Made by a program: the position numbers and the translations under genes. The notes beneath the pieces are model-generated. The model searched no databases. It was not told where the DNA came from and worked only from the letters and a program-made list of their open reading frames with translations. A stretch of 64,000 nt of DNA, from the NCBI RefSeq assembly GCF_036320965.1, contig NC_092251.1, forward strand, positions 5,518,501 to 5,582,500, given 5' to 3'. The stretch is from Panulirus ornatus (lineage: Eukaryota; Arthropoda; Malacostraca; Decapoda; Palinuridae). This document shows, one piece after another, positions 33,994 through 46,659 of this stretch. Numbering within the stretch: position 1 is the first letter of the stretch; each line of letters opens with the position of its first letter.

Positions 33994-34800
33994 ACCACAC
34001 ACCACCGGTGGAGTGCGGTGGTAGCCAAACCACCCCAAAGGAGGGTCTCCGTTGTCGCTTCCCTCTAAACCTGTGTGTGTAATGCTGACGATGCCATAGA
34101 TATACTGCCTTTCCATCTCTCTACTGAGATGTTTCCAGAGTGCACACTGCCCGAGGAATGATAGTCTGGATTCCCAAAGATGGGCGAGACCCTCAAAGAG
34201 GGAATAGGAGCTGAACTCTCGGGCCACCTCCGAGGGATGCACAAGTGGACCCTCTCGTCCAGCGGGAATACAAAACCGCTGGAATTTTCTCCGGGCTCTG
34301 TGTGTGTCTCGTGCTCAATACTGTAGGCTAGAGGCTTAGATAAGTTTAACTGACATGATTATCATGACGTAAGATGCGTCATATGTGTAAGGAAACATCG
34401 TTCGTCGTTATCTATCGTATCTCTTTACCTAGATTTAAGTATGAACCACATCTTGTATTACTACGGACAGTCCTCACTGGCTGACGGTGGCGGGTCCCAT
34501 TGTCCTTGGCCAAAGCGTTCCCCGTTCTCCCTCTCTGTACACCACCTCCTCCTGCCAGGTGCCTTCTCCCTCCTTCCCTCCTTGTGTCTTCTCCCCGAAC
34601 CTATGTCCACTCTGGCCCATCATTACCTACTTACCTCCCAGCCATGGCCTTCCCTCCCTCCAACCGCCCTCATTATCCCCCTGAAGCCAACAGAGTGTAA
34701 CTATATACGATTATCCACACGCGGATACCCGTCCGTTCATCTTTACTGTACATATGTGAACTAAAAGGCAATAAAAATATACAAAGAATTTTATCCAAAA
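33994..34800 (+). other. Probable 3' UTR with poly(A) signal
   Basis: No further coding frame continues from the terminal exon. AATAAA at 34770-34775 is the first clear poly(A) signal downstream of the stop. Confidence 0.5.
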
Positions 34801-35161
34801 GTCTCTCACGTCTTTCCCCCTTATCCCGTAAACTGTGAAATCAGGTTTACTTAACTCACGAAAAACGATGACTTTGATAAGGAATCGAAACCAGTATTTT
34901 AGTGTTCAGTCACTTTAATGGTACTTCAGAGGGCAAATGGGTATTTGTGGGCTGGCGAACGTGGCCAAACTGAATGCTTCGCGTGATATATCCGGGTTCC
35001 CTGAAAACGCTAACATTTCAGCCACTGACTTAAACCCTGAACTCCTGACCTCCTGGCACAAGATGATGGAGACCACCTCTTCCCCCGAGGGGTCATAAAA
35101 AGGGTGGCCTTTGACCTGACATCTGTGACTGAAGGGAAAAGGCCAGATCAGCATACCCAAG
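34801..35161. other. Intergenic stretch before the satellite; no gene seen
   Basis: Short frames only. Satellite-like sequence begins abruptly at about 35162. Confidence 0.4.
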
Positions 35162-38100
35162 GATCGTATACCGTGGTGCTCAAGGGTCGTATACCGTGGT
35201 GCTCAAGGGTCGTATACTGTCGTGCTCCAGGGGTCGTACACCGTCGTGCTCAGTAGTCGTATACCGTCCTGCTCCACGGTCGTACACCGTCGTGCTCAGT
35301 GGTCGTACACCGTGGTGCTCAAGGGTCGTATACCGTGGTGCTCAAGGGTCGTATACCGTGGTGCTCAAGGGTCGTATACCGTGGTGCTCAAGGGTCGTAT
35401 ACCGTGGTGCTCAAGGGTCGTATACCGTGGTGCTCAAGGGTCGTATACCGTGGTGCTCAAGGGTCGTATACCGTGGTGCTCAAGGGTCGTATACCGTGGT
35501 GCTCAAGGGTCGTATACCGTGGTGCTCAAGGGTCGTATACCGTGGTGCTCAAGGGTCGTATACCGTGGTGCTCAAGGGTCGTATACCGTGGTGCTCAAGG
35601 GTCGTATACCGTGGTGCTCAAGGGTCGTATACCGTGGTGCTCAAGGGTCGTATACCGTGGTGCTCAAGGGTCGTATACCGTGGTGCTCAAGGGTCGTATA
35701 CCGTGGTGCTCAAGGGTCGTATACCGTGGTGCTCAAGGGTCGTATACCGTGGTGCTCAAGGGTCGTATACCGTGGTGCTCAAGGGTCGTATACCGTGGTG
35801 CTCAAGGGTCGTATACCGTGGTGCTCAAGGGTCGTATACCGTGGTGCTCAAGGGTCGTATACCGTGGTGCTCAAGGGTCGTATACCGTGGTGCTCAAGGG
35901 TCGTATACCGTGGTGCTCAAGGGTCGTATACCGTGGTGCTCAAGGGTCGTATACCGTGGTGCTCAAGGGTCGTATACCGTGGTGCTCAAGGGTCGTATAC
36001 CGTGGTGCTCAAGGGTCGTATACCGTGGTGCTCAAGGGTCGTATACCGTGGTGCTCAAGGGTCGTATACCGTGGTGCTCAAGGGTCGTATACCGTGGTGC
36101 TCAAGGGTCGTATACCGTGGTGCTCAAGGGTCGTATACCGTGGTGCTCAAGGGTCGTATACCGTGGTGCTCAAGGGTCGTATACCGTGGTGCTCAAGGGT
36201 CGTATACCGTGGTGCTCAAGGGTCGTATACCGTGGTGCTCAAGGGTCGTATACCGTGGTGCTCAAGGGTCGTATACCGTGGTGCTCAAGGGTCGTATACC
36301 GTGGTGCTCAAGGGTCGTATACCGTGGTGCTCAAGGGTCGTATACCGTGGTGCTCAAGGGTCGTATACCGTGGTGCTCAAGGGTCGTATACCGTGGTGCT
36401 CAAGGGTCGTATACCGTGGTGCTCAAGGGTCGTATACCGTGGTGCTCAAGGGTCGTATACCGTGGTGCTCAAGGGTCGTATACCGTGGTGCTCAAGGGTC
36501 GTATACCGTGGTGCTCAAGGGTCGTATACCGTGGTGCTCAAGGGTCGTATACCGTGGTGCTCAAGGGTCGTATACCGTGGTGCTCAAGGGTCGTATACCG
36601 TGGTGCTCAAGGGTCGTATACCGTGGTGCTCAAGGGTCGTATACCGTGGTGCTCAAGGGTCGTATACCGTGGTGCTCAAGGGTCGTATACCGTGGTGCTC
36701 AAGGGTCGTATACCGTGGTGCTCAAGGGTCGTATACCGTGGTGCTCAAGGGTCGTATACCGTGGTGCTCAAGGGTCGTATACCGTGGTGCTCAAGGGTCG
36801 TATACCGTGGTGCTCAAGGGTCGTATACCGTGGTGCTCAAGGGTCGTATACCGTGGTGCTCAAGGGTCGTATACCGTGGTGCTCAAGGGTCGTATACCGT
36901 GGTGCTCAAGGGTCGTATACCGTGGTGCTCAAGGGTCGTATACCGTGGTGCTCAAGGGTCGTATACCGTGGTGCTCAAGGGTCGTATACCGTGGTGCTCA
37001 AGGGTCGTATACCGTGGTGCTCAAGGGTCGTATACCGTGGTGCTCAAGGGTCGTATACCGTGGTGCTCAAGGGTCGTATACCGTGGTGCTCAAGGGTCGT
37101 ATACCGTGGTGCTCAAGGGTCGTATACCGTGGTGCTCAAGGGTCGTATACCGTGGTGCTCAAGGGTCGTATACCGTGGTGCTCAAGGGTCGTATACCGTG
37201 GTGCTCAAGGGTCGTATACCGTGGTGCTCAAGGGTCGTATACCGTGGTGCTCAAGGGTCGTATACCGTGGTGCTCAAGGGTCGTATACCGTGGTGCTCAA
37301 GGGTCGTATACCGTGGTGCTCAAGGGTCGTATACCGTGGTGCTCAAGGGTCGTATACCGTGGTGCTCAAGGGTCGTATACCGTGGTGCTCAAGGGTCGTA
37401 TACCGTGGTGCTCAAGGGTCGTATACCGTGGTGCTCAAGGGTCGTATACCGTGGTGCTCAAGGGTCGTATACCGTGGTGCTCAAGGGTCGTATACCGTGG
37501 TGCTCAAGGGTCGTATACCGTGGTGCTCAAGGGTCGTATACCGTGGTGCTCAAGGGTCGTATACCGTGGTGCTCAAGGGTCGTATACCGTGGTGCTCAAG
37601 GGTCGTATACCGTGGTGCTCAAGGGTCGTATACCGTGGTGCTCAAGGGTCGTATACCGTGGTGCTCAAGGGTCGTATACCGTGGTGCTCAAGGGTCGTAT
37701 ACCGTGGTGCTCAAGGGTCGTATACCGTGGTGCTCAAGGGTCGTATACCGTGGTGCTCAAGGGTCGTATACCGTGGTGCTCAAGGGTCGTATACCGTGGT
37801 GCTCAAGGGTCGTATACCGTGGTGCTCAAGGGTCGTATACCGTGGTGCTCAAGGGTCGTATACCGTGGTGCTCAAGGGTCGTATACCGTGGTGCTCAAGG
37901 GTCGTATACCGTGGTGCTCAAGGGTCGTATACCGTGGTGCTCAAGGGTCGTATACCGTGGTGCTCAAGGGTCGTATACCGTGGTGCTCAAGGGTCGTATA
38001 CCGTGGTGCTCAAGGGTCGTATACCGTGGTGCTCAAGGGTCGTATACCGTGGTGCTCAAGGGTCGTATACCGTGGTGCTCAAGGGTCGTATACCGTGGTG

Positions 38101-38181
38101 CTCAAGGGTCGTATACCGTGGTGCTCAAGGGTCGTATACCGTGGTGCTCAAGGGTCGTATACCGTGGTGCTCAAGGGTCGT
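35162..38181 (+). repeat. 23-bp satellite array, about 131 near-identical copies
   Basis: The unit is GGTCGTATACCGTGGTGCTCAAG without the final three bases; the true period is 23. The first six units (to about 35320) are diverged, with CTCAGTAGTCG, CTCCACGG and GTACACCG variants. The remaining roughly 125 are essentially identical. Because 23 is not a multiple of three and the unit has no stop in any phase, all three plus frames stay open for about 970-995 codons with the same 23-residue period, so these long frames are not genes. The array ends against (AAT)n. Confidence 0.97.
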
Positions 38182-38261
38182 AATAATAAAATAATAATAA
38201 TACTATAATAATAATAATGATTAATAATAATAATCATAATAATAATAATAGTAATAATAAT

Positions 38262-38339
<78 letters not shown>

Positions 38340-38352
38340 TAATAATAATATT
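38181..38352. repeat. (AAT)n microsatellite
   Basis: Impure AAT/ATT-type tract directly abutting the satellite. Confidence 0.95.
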
Positions 38353-39094
38353 AGTAAATGGTTAATCAAATTTTTGAGAAGTAAAATCCCGTCTATCAAT
38401 AATTCACCACTGAACAAAAACCTTCTACATTCTCAACTTCTCAGATGTCCTTCACTTATATCTTATGATTCCTTAACACGAAACGTTTTACCTGTGGTCC
38501 TGATCCTCCTTCGCGAACGTTTCATCCTCCGAGCACGTCCGCACGACCCCCGAACGTTTCGACACTCGAGGATCAGACCATAGCGTAGTTCAACGGGGTC
38601 GAACCGTTCGCTGTCTCTGAGAAGTGCAATCCAATTCCTCTTGTCCGACAACGATGCGACCCCCTTCCCTCCCTCCTCGGGGGTTTTTCCTGTCGGAGGG
38701 CAACGCATTGACTGTCGTGGCTGACCCCCACCACTGGTGGCGTCTCAGGTCACGCCACGGTGGTATCAGGTCACGCTACGGTTGTGTCAAGGGCCATACT
38801 ATCGTGATGGGTCGGGTCGCACCACTACACGGGTTCGAAGTTCATGACCCGGTGGACACGACTTCTGGACCACGGCGTCCATCATCCACCCGTCCAACCT
38901 CCATTCCCCCTCCTCCTCCACCCACCCCTTCCTCTTTCCCCACCAGGAGTCGTATACACTACGACTCTCTCTCTCTCAAAACGTCGGAGGTCGTGCGCTG
39001 ATCCAACGCATGCGAGCTTGCGATACACGTACACATCCTGTGCCAGTCCTGCGAGCGTCATCATGCGAGGTCAACAGATTCAACCCAGCGACCA
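38353..39094. other. No gene seen
   Basis: Mixed-composition sequence with no supported coding block. Confidence 0.4.
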
Positions 39095-39104
39095 GTGGAA
39101 GGAG

Positions 39105-39430
39105 GCAGTCTACTCTTCCCCTTCCACGTCAATATGTTCCCCTTCCACTTTACAATCTTCCCCTTCCAAGTTACTATTTTCACCTTCCACGTTAATATTT
39201 TTCCTTCCACGTCACTATTTTACCCTTCCACGTTACTGTTTCCCCCTTCCACGTCACTATTTCCCCTTCCACGTTACTATTTTCCCCTTCCACGTTACTA
39301 TTTTCTCCTTCCACATTACTATTTTACCCTTCCACGTTACTATTTTACCCTCCATGTTACTATAATTTTCCCCTCAGCGTTACTATTTACTCTCCCGTTA
39401 CATTACTTTTCCTATCGCGTTACAAGGCCA
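39105..39430. repeat. About 22-bp pyrimidine-rich minisatellite, about 14 copies
   Basis: The unit is roughly CCTTCCACGTTACTATTTTC, degenerate towards both ends. Confidence 0.9.
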
Positions 39431-39756
39431 AGGCCACACTCCTTAAGAGTGACAAGGTCCTATAACGAATACTACGTTAAGAGCCATAATCTCTACCTTT
39501 TCTTCAGTCACAAGAGCCGTAATAACACGTCTGAAAAGCCTACTACTTGCGCCGAAGACTTGTTGACACAGACAGGTTCAGATGACACTATTTTTCTTTT
39601 CCTTTTCGTGTTTTTCAAAAGTCTGACTTCCTTTATCGATTTACTCAAATCCTCTGAAAATATCCCCAAGTTTTACTTCATGATCGATGAGATTTGAGAC
39701 CATGGGCTAGGAAAGTGTGGAGCCATTTTTTTTTTTTTATGTATACCTCAAGAGTG

Positions 39757-39985
39757 AGTTTTGCGTGCGACGGTACGACCCCTTGAGCACAACAGTACGA
39801 CCCTCGAGGACAACGGTACGACCCTCGAAGACAAAGGTACGACGGCACGACCTTTATCCCTGCCCTCGATGGTCGTAACTTCAAACTACAAGGTCGTCAG
39901 GTCGTGGAAAGGAAATGAAAAACACCGTTCGTGCTCATGGGTCGTACGGTCGTGCTTCAAAGGGTCGTGCAGTCACGACGAAGAC
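39757..39985. repeat. Fold-back-like inverted array of the 21/23-bp family, copy 1
   Basis: The left arm (39757-39858) carries ACGGTACGACCCTTGAGCAC-type units. The right arm (about 39876-39985) carries GGTCGTACGGTCGTGCTTCA-type units, i.e. the same family in the opposite orientation, with a short spacer between the arms. Confidence 0.6.
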
Positions 39986-40004
39986 AAGCCTAAGCTCATG
40001 GGGG

Positions 40005-40040
40005 TATAAAAAGACGGCGCCATACGTTACCCAGCTCATA
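40005..40040 (+). promoter_or_regulatory. Weak candidate TATA promoter
   Basis: TATAAAAAG at 40005 with TCATAA whose A is 33 bases downstream. No supported exon follows, so this may be chance. Confidence 0.2.
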
Positions 40041-40059
40041 ATCTCAATTACCTGGCTGC

Positions 40060-40560
40060 TGGGGGCCAGACAGCTCGTGTTCTTGTTTACATCCATGCTC
40101 ATCAGCTGATCCGCTCCCAGCTGATCGCGTCACCCACGGTCGACGTATTGGTCCACGAGCCCACACGAATTAGTGGCATGTTTAACCTCTATGAAAATTA
40201 GTGGCTTGTTAACCCCTACGAAAGGTAGGAGTTTGAGGTTACATTAATGAATCAGGCGAATCAAAATAAATTTTCCCCCCCCCCGTACATAAATCCTTTT
40301 GAGGAGACGGGTGAGGGAAATCATTAGTAATTTTCCTTTTATCAAACTATTACTTTTCTAAAAAAAATTTGAGGTGTTCTAGTCCGCGAGGAGGCTCCGT
40401 GTAGACAAAGGAGTGATCAAATTACATAAATAATGCCCCTAGTGTGGAGATAATGACGACCCCTTTAACAATTAAACATGTAATGACGATAGTTGCAAGA
40501 AAACAAAGTAGAGCATGATTAAGCTAGGAAACAAAGAGAAAAGCAGGTTTTCATGACATT
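40060..40560. other. No gene seen
   Basis: AT-rich with a poly-C run near 40277. Confidence 0.4.
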
Positions 40561-40567
40561 TAAATCC

Positions 40568-40812
<245 letters not shown>

Positions 40813-41112
40813 CCTACTTCTCTCTTAATGCATTTAATTTCCCTGAAATCTATTCGAACGAATTCTCCGAACATGATCAATGCCTGACAGCTGTGTTTGT
40901 AGCCCTGGAGCGCGGCCACCTGTGCGGCCGTGGCGATACAGATCTGCTCCTCCAACGCCAGAGAGAGGGGCGCGCGCCCCTGGCCTACGCCTACACAGAT
41001 GGCTAGATAGATTAGGTGGGGGAGACAACAGTGAGGAGACTATTACAGCAGCCACAGGGTGACCGAGTTAAAGGAGGAAGAGAGTGTGTGGGTGTTCCTT
41101 TCGTCACGATGG

Positions 41113-41117
<5 letters not shown>

Positions 41118-41200
<83 letters not shown>
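41118..41200. repeat. (CT)n microsatellite
   Basis: About 41 CT units, followed by (ATCT)n. Confidence 0.95.
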
Positions 41201-41205
<5 letters not shown>

Positions 41206-41296
41206 TATCTATCTGTCTATCTATCTATCTCCGTGACCGATCAATCACACACGTATAAAATCGAGGAACCCAGCGACGATCATTTCGAACTGAATT

Positions 41297-41297
<1 letters not shown>

Positions 41298-41335
<38 letters not shown>
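41298..41335. repeat. (CA)n microsatellite
   Basis: About 18 CA units. Confidence 0.95.
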
Positions 41336-41337
<2 letters not shown>

Positions 41338-41513
41338 GCGCTCTGGCCCAACACACAAATCCAGAAGGCGAGTCTTGGCGCCCAGGGGCCCCACTCGTGG
41401 TCGGAGATTAACCAGAGGTCCCCCCCGCCCCCCCAGTCTGGAAACCAAGCCACACCATACGTCCCCGCGGGGCGATACACTCCATTATTAAAAGCTGGGA
41501 TTTACGTAGGAAG

Positions 41514-41515
<2 letters not shown>

Positions 41516-41594
<79 letters not shown>
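41516..41594. repeat. (GA)n microsatellite
   Basis: About 39 GA units, directly before the short candidate exon at 41596. Confidence 0.95.
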
Positions 41595-41598
<4 letters not shown>

Positions 41599-41659
41599 GC
41601 GCAGCGAGGAACCAGGCTGCAGCTGTCCAGATGCGAGGTATGTGAACGCTGATCCTAAT

Positions 41660-42720
41660 CTCTCTCTCTATGTAAGACACTGCAGAGGAGATTTGCATCG
41701 ACCAAATTTATCCCCATCCCCCCACACAAACGAATCTGAAAACGTTGGCATACGAGTCGGCAAACGTTGTCTTCCGAAACGTTCGCAGTGAAATGAACTG
41801 GACAAGTTTCTACGGAGGGGACAGTAACTCGTCCCTGGCATGCATGAGAACACATATGTCATCACAGGTACTCACGCCCTCTACCAACGTGTCTGGTAAA
41901 CACGGGCGGTGCTGTGTAGGCAGGCAGGAAGGGGTGGGGGGTGGGGTGATGGTGGGAAGGGGGCTGCCACGTACGTATATACCACACCTGGAGGTATGTC
42001 TTGTATGTGTTGTCAATACATATGTATCGATGTAAAGAGAAGAGGTGGGCGTCATTACGGTATCTTAGGCACAACAATGGACACGCACATACGAAAGTTT
42101 ATAAATGAAAACAACGGCATACATACACGTCATTTATTCATGCAATTGCGTTTCTTCCGTGCGTGTACATACGAACATAGATACGCAAGTGCATAGATCG
42201 TACTTAAATACGCATACGCTTTCATACAGAGATTACTCGAACCTAACCAATCCTATTGCCTACATACATATGTATATACCTCTTACATACACATAGGCGC
42301 ATGACACATACTCGCTGTCATAGGTAAACTGTCATGCACCAGGTAGTGAGCACGACCCTTGACCTTTGGCCTCTCCGAAATAGATTTACTGGATTTTTAG
42401 AATTGTAAATTATATTAACGATTTGGAATGGGGGGAGGGGGGTCCCTGTCCTTCATGAGGAGGGAGGGGGGTGGTGCTAGAGGGAAGAGATATATTGGGA
42501 GTAATGCAGGGCTTTCTGTTTCCCTTCCTTCTCCCCATCCGCGATGAGGAGGATGGTCTTCGTCCCTCCCCTATTTAAGGCTAGGACTATGGTCTTCCCC
42601 TAGTGGTCTACTCTGCTTCCCCATCTGCTTGTAGACGGTTCTGGTAGCATGACTAGGGGTCTGGTCGACCTCCTGTGTGGCTCAGAGTGCCCGGCAGGGG
42701 TCTTGGTAGGCCTCCTGTGT
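41660..42720. other. No gene seen
   Basis: Short frames only; a G-rich patch lies at 42427-42475. Confidence 0.4.
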
Positions 42721-42721
42721 T

Positions 42722-42990
42722 AGAGGGCCTGGCAGAGGTGTGGTCGAAACCTGTGTTACGCAGAGGGCCTGGCAGAGGTCTGGTCGAAACCTGTGTTACG
42801 CAGAGGGCCTGGCAGAGGTCTGGTCGAAACCTGTGTTACGCAGAGGGCCTGGCAGAGGTCTGGTCGAAACCTGTGTTACGCAGAAGGCCTGGCAGAGGTC
42901 TGGTCGAAACCTGTGTTACGCAAAGGGCCTGGCAGAGGTCTGGTCGAAACCTGTGTTACGCAAAGGGCCTGGCAGAGGTCTGGTCGACCT
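42722..42990. repeat. 40-bp minisatellite, about 6.5 copies
   Basis: The unit is TGGTCGAAACCTGTGTTACG followed by CAGAGGGCCTGGCAGAGGTC. The copies are nearly identical, and the last two share a G-to-A change (CAAAGGG). The open frames across it are a by-product. Confidence 0.95.
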
Positions 42991-44114
42991 GACGAGACTA
43001 TAAAGGAGGCGACGTCAAGGCCCGCGGAGAAGCTCACGAGTGACCCGCTTCAGCAAACAAACGTCACCCACGACCTGACGTGCTGAACCGCGCCAGTTCC
43101 ATGTAGGTCAAGGCGGGACGGAGGAGGGACAGACACGCCAACTGCCCGGCTCGACGGTGTCCAGCTGTGAGGTACGTGGGGTCGGGACCAGCGATGAGGT
43201 TCCCAAGGGTAGGGACCCGTGCTGAGGACTCCCGGAGGACGGAGGAGTACGGCGTGTGGCGGTGGAGGTCCTCGGGCGATATGCAGGCGGCGCGCCCCTT
43301 CGCAGGGCGCGCCGCCCGCGTGGCTGTCATCCCCTCCCACCCCGACGATACGAACCACACACACTGAAAGCCTCGTCAAACCTTATCTACAAATCAAACT
43401 GTGACGTCCCTTGGCTTAACTGTCCCTCCTACACCATCGAGATATACCCCCAGTTCATTGTTCACGAACACATCCTGCTCTCGAAAACCCGTTCTACGAG
43501 AACATAACACCACGACACAACTGTGCAACACATCCCTCGCCATCACCACTACGGGGAGTACATGGGAGGAACAGTGAGGCGGGTCTTGGGACCATACACT
43601 TAGAACGAAGCCAGATACACCCGAAGCCAACGCTTCGAGCGCTCCCTCTCCTACAGCCATACACGAGACAGTCAGCCAGCCACATGGACGTTCAGCGGTT
43701 CCATGAGGCTGGTGGCAACGTGAGACAACGAGGAAAGAGTGGGAGGGCACAGTGGCGTCGCCCTTGTGCGGACACTTCATTAACTCCTCCTTTACATATT
43801 TCCAGCGGGAGGAAGACAGGGAGAGGAGGAGGAGGAGGAGGGAGGGAGGGCAGTGAGGGGGAGGTTTAAATTTAGCAGACAAACCTTCCTCCCCGAGGTG
43901 ACTCACGCCATTCTGCCACCCAAATCCCATAAATATGGAAAAAGAAGCGAAGTCACAGCAAACATGACTTCAAAAACTGGAGAGAAAATGGTCCGTGTTT
44001 GAGGCGGAACACCATGATCGTCCTGGTGATGTACGAGCCTCCCTCCCTCCCTCTGCTCTACCATCATCATCTACTACTACAACCATCCACAAAACCTTCG
44101 TGAAAACCTGAACA

Positions 44115-44115
<1 letters not shown>
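42991..44115. other. No gene seen
   Basis: GC-rich at 43090-43330, then mixed. A minus-strand frame of 178 codons (43394-43930) has no domain I recognise. Confidence 0.35.
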
Positions 44116-44116
<1 letters not shown>

Positions 44117-44173
<57 letters not shown>

Positions 44174-44312
44174 TAATAATAATAATAATAATGATAATAA
44201 TAACAACAATAATAATTACAATAATAATGATGATAATAATATTAATATTAATAATATTTATAATGATAACAATAATAATAATAATGATAATAATAATAAC
44301 AATAATAATTAC

Positions 44313-44368
<56 letters not shown>

Positions 44369-44640
44369 TAATAATAATAATAATAATAATAATGATGAAA
44401 ATGATGAAAAATTAAAGAGATCATGTTGATGATAATGATAATATCATTATATCATTATTATCAATATCACTATCACTATCATTATCGTTATCATTATCGT
44501 TATCATTATTATTATCATCATAAATATCATTATGGCTATCATCATCATCATCATCATTATCACTATTATCATTATCATTATTATTATTGTTATCATCAAT
44601 ATCATTAATATTATGATTATCATTATTATTATCATTAACG
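44117..44640. repeat. (AAT)n and (ATC/ATT)n trinucleotide tracts
   Basis: AAT-type repeats to about 44400, then TATCAT/TATCAC-type repeats of opposite strand bias from about 44440 to 44640. Frames of poly-Ile or Tyr-His across it are artefacts. Confidence 0.9.
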
Positions 44641-45119
44641 TTTTAAGGTGGTATAAAATATATCATTTCCCTTTCACACATTTGAAGGCCATAATTGAAG
44701 CAAACTGTAACGCTACACGAATCGCCAAACCTAAAAACACATAAACAAAAAAACACATTCCCGCCTGTAATTCAGTAATATGTCGTGATACAGAACAGAG
44801 GTGTAACGTCTTCTCTCTTTTTCCCCCATCGTGACAGAAGACGATTATTTCTTTCATATTTCTCTTCTTTCTTTCTTTCTTTTCTATCACCGCGGGTCCA
44901 GATGGTATCAGGAACTCCCAGCCAGACACATTCGTGTCGGGAGTGACGTTCGTTATCCGTGTTAACAAGCCGTGCCGCTAACATGCCAGGCCTTTAAAGA
45001 TGCCGAAAATAACGCCTTGGAAATAGAGTTGAAAATTCGTTCGGTGTTTTGGAAAGGAGCTACGTGCGCGACCCCTTCTGCGTGGGGTTCGATCCCGCGT
45101 ACCTGAAGAGGGTTGAGAG

Positions 45120-45580
45120 GGGTGATGGATTCACTGTCCCACGGGATGGATCGTCCGTCCCACAGATGGATCGAGGTAATGGACCGAGGTGGTGATGAGG
45201 CAGATATGGCCCTCTGCAGACGCTGGTGAATGTGATGAGTCGAGGTGGGTGTGGTCAGGTCCGGTGATGAGTCAGGGAGGGAGGGATGAGGTCCGGTGAT
45301 GAGTATGGGAGAGTGGGATGAGGTCCATGATGAGTCTGAGAGGGTGTGGTCGGCTCCAGGGATGATGAGTGTGGATGGGAGGGATGAGGTCTAGTGATGA
45401 GTGTGGGAGGGTGTGGTCAGGTCCAGGGATGATGAGTGTGGATGGGAGGGATGAGGTCTAGTGATGAGTGTGGGAGGGTGTGGTCAGGTCCAGGGATGAG
45501 TCAGGGAGGGAGGGATCAGGTCCGGTTATGAGTATGGGAGGGAGGGAGGGATCAGGTCCAAGTGATGAGTTTAGAAAGAG
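45120..45580. repeat. GATGAG-rich minisatellite
   Basis: Imperfect 25-80 bp units built from GATGAGTGTGGGAGGGTGTG and GGTCAGGTCCAGGGATGATG. Some higher-order duplication is visible at 45355-45480. Confidence 0.8.
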
Positions 45581-46235
45581 GCGAACTGTAGACCAGAGGA
45601 GAGGTCGTGGGGCGCGAGACTCCACCACACCTCCACCACAGGAGGCCCCGCCCCCTCATGCCACCATCTCCTCCCACACTTCATCAAGACGGATCCTAGG
45701 GCGTCTTGCTGCCCCTATTACCGAGTCTCCCTCCACCTCAACTTCGGCGCCACAGGTCACGCCTGCCGGTGAACTCATCGAAGTCAAGAATGACAGAGGA
45801 CGGGGACGTTTTTCACACCGAGGACCTCTCGTGGCAAGTTAGGAACGGCCCTGGCCGACCTACGCCTGAGAGCGATAGTGGAATCAGATCACCCGATAAG
45901 CGACTGAGTTCACTAGAACGTTTTGGGTTCTTTAAGGACCATTATCATCGTCTCGGGGGGGGGTACAAACGCTGGTTCTTAAAGAGCGACCCACCCAGGG
46001 CCGTCCTGTCGCAGCTCGGGAGCCCCGCCGCCGCTCCTGTATCGACCTAACAACGATTTTTTCCCACAACATTTCGCACGTGGAAAAGAAAAAAAAATCT
46101 TACCCGAGGGAGAAATTTTTTCTTTTTTTTTTTGCAAAGTTTTTGGGAAATTGATTTGTGTCTCGATGGGGCATCTGGCGGTGAGGGCAGAAAACCAAGA
46201 CTGATGTGGCGTGGGTAATGTTGTGTGTAGGTAGG
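45581..46235. other. No supported gene
   Basis: Two overlapping plus-strand frames here (to 45842 and 46050) have non-repetitive composition, but I see no domain and no clear splice pair. Confidence 0.3.

Positions 46236-46299
<64 letters not shown>
46236..46299. repeat. (GT)n microsatellite
   Basis: About 32 GT units. Confidence 0.95.
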
Positions 46300-46300
<1 letters not shown>

Positions 46301-46404
46301 TGGGGTGTCAGGGAAGGGAAGAGTAGGCAGGTGTGGGTGCCACACTCGACGACACTGCCAAAGTATAAACATGAATTAGAGGAGGGAGCGAAGTGGAGAC
46401 ATTT

Positions 46405-46482
<78 letters not shown>
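46405..46482. repeat. (GA)n microsatellite
   Basis: About 39 GA units. Confidence 0.95.
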
Positions 46483-46603
46483 GGGCGTGACCTCGGGGGA
46501 GTTACTGGTCAGTACGCCTTCGTCATCAATCACCAGAGGCTTGTCACCACCTGTGACACGGTCCACACCTGGTGTCGCAGACCACTGTACCACCCTACGC
46601 ACA

Positions 46604-46605
46604 CA

Positions 46606-46653
<48 letters not shown>
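46604..46653. repeat. (CA)n microsatellite
   Basis: About 24 CA units. It is complementary in polarity to the (GT)n at 46236. Confidence 0.95.
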
Positions 46654-46656
<3 letters not shown>

Positions 46657-46659
46657 GGC

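Noticed and set aside
35196..38208. Three overlapping plus-strand frames of 969-995 codons
   Set aside because: They are the same 23-residue repeat read in three phases of a 23-bp satellite. There is no start context, domain or 3' end.
42722..42990. CRISPR-like array (40-bp repeats)
   Set aside because: The repeats are contiguous with no spacers, and the context is eukaryotic.
45030..45110. tRNA gene suggested by GGGGTTCGATCCCGC
   Set aside because: No A box at the right distance and no acceptor stem.
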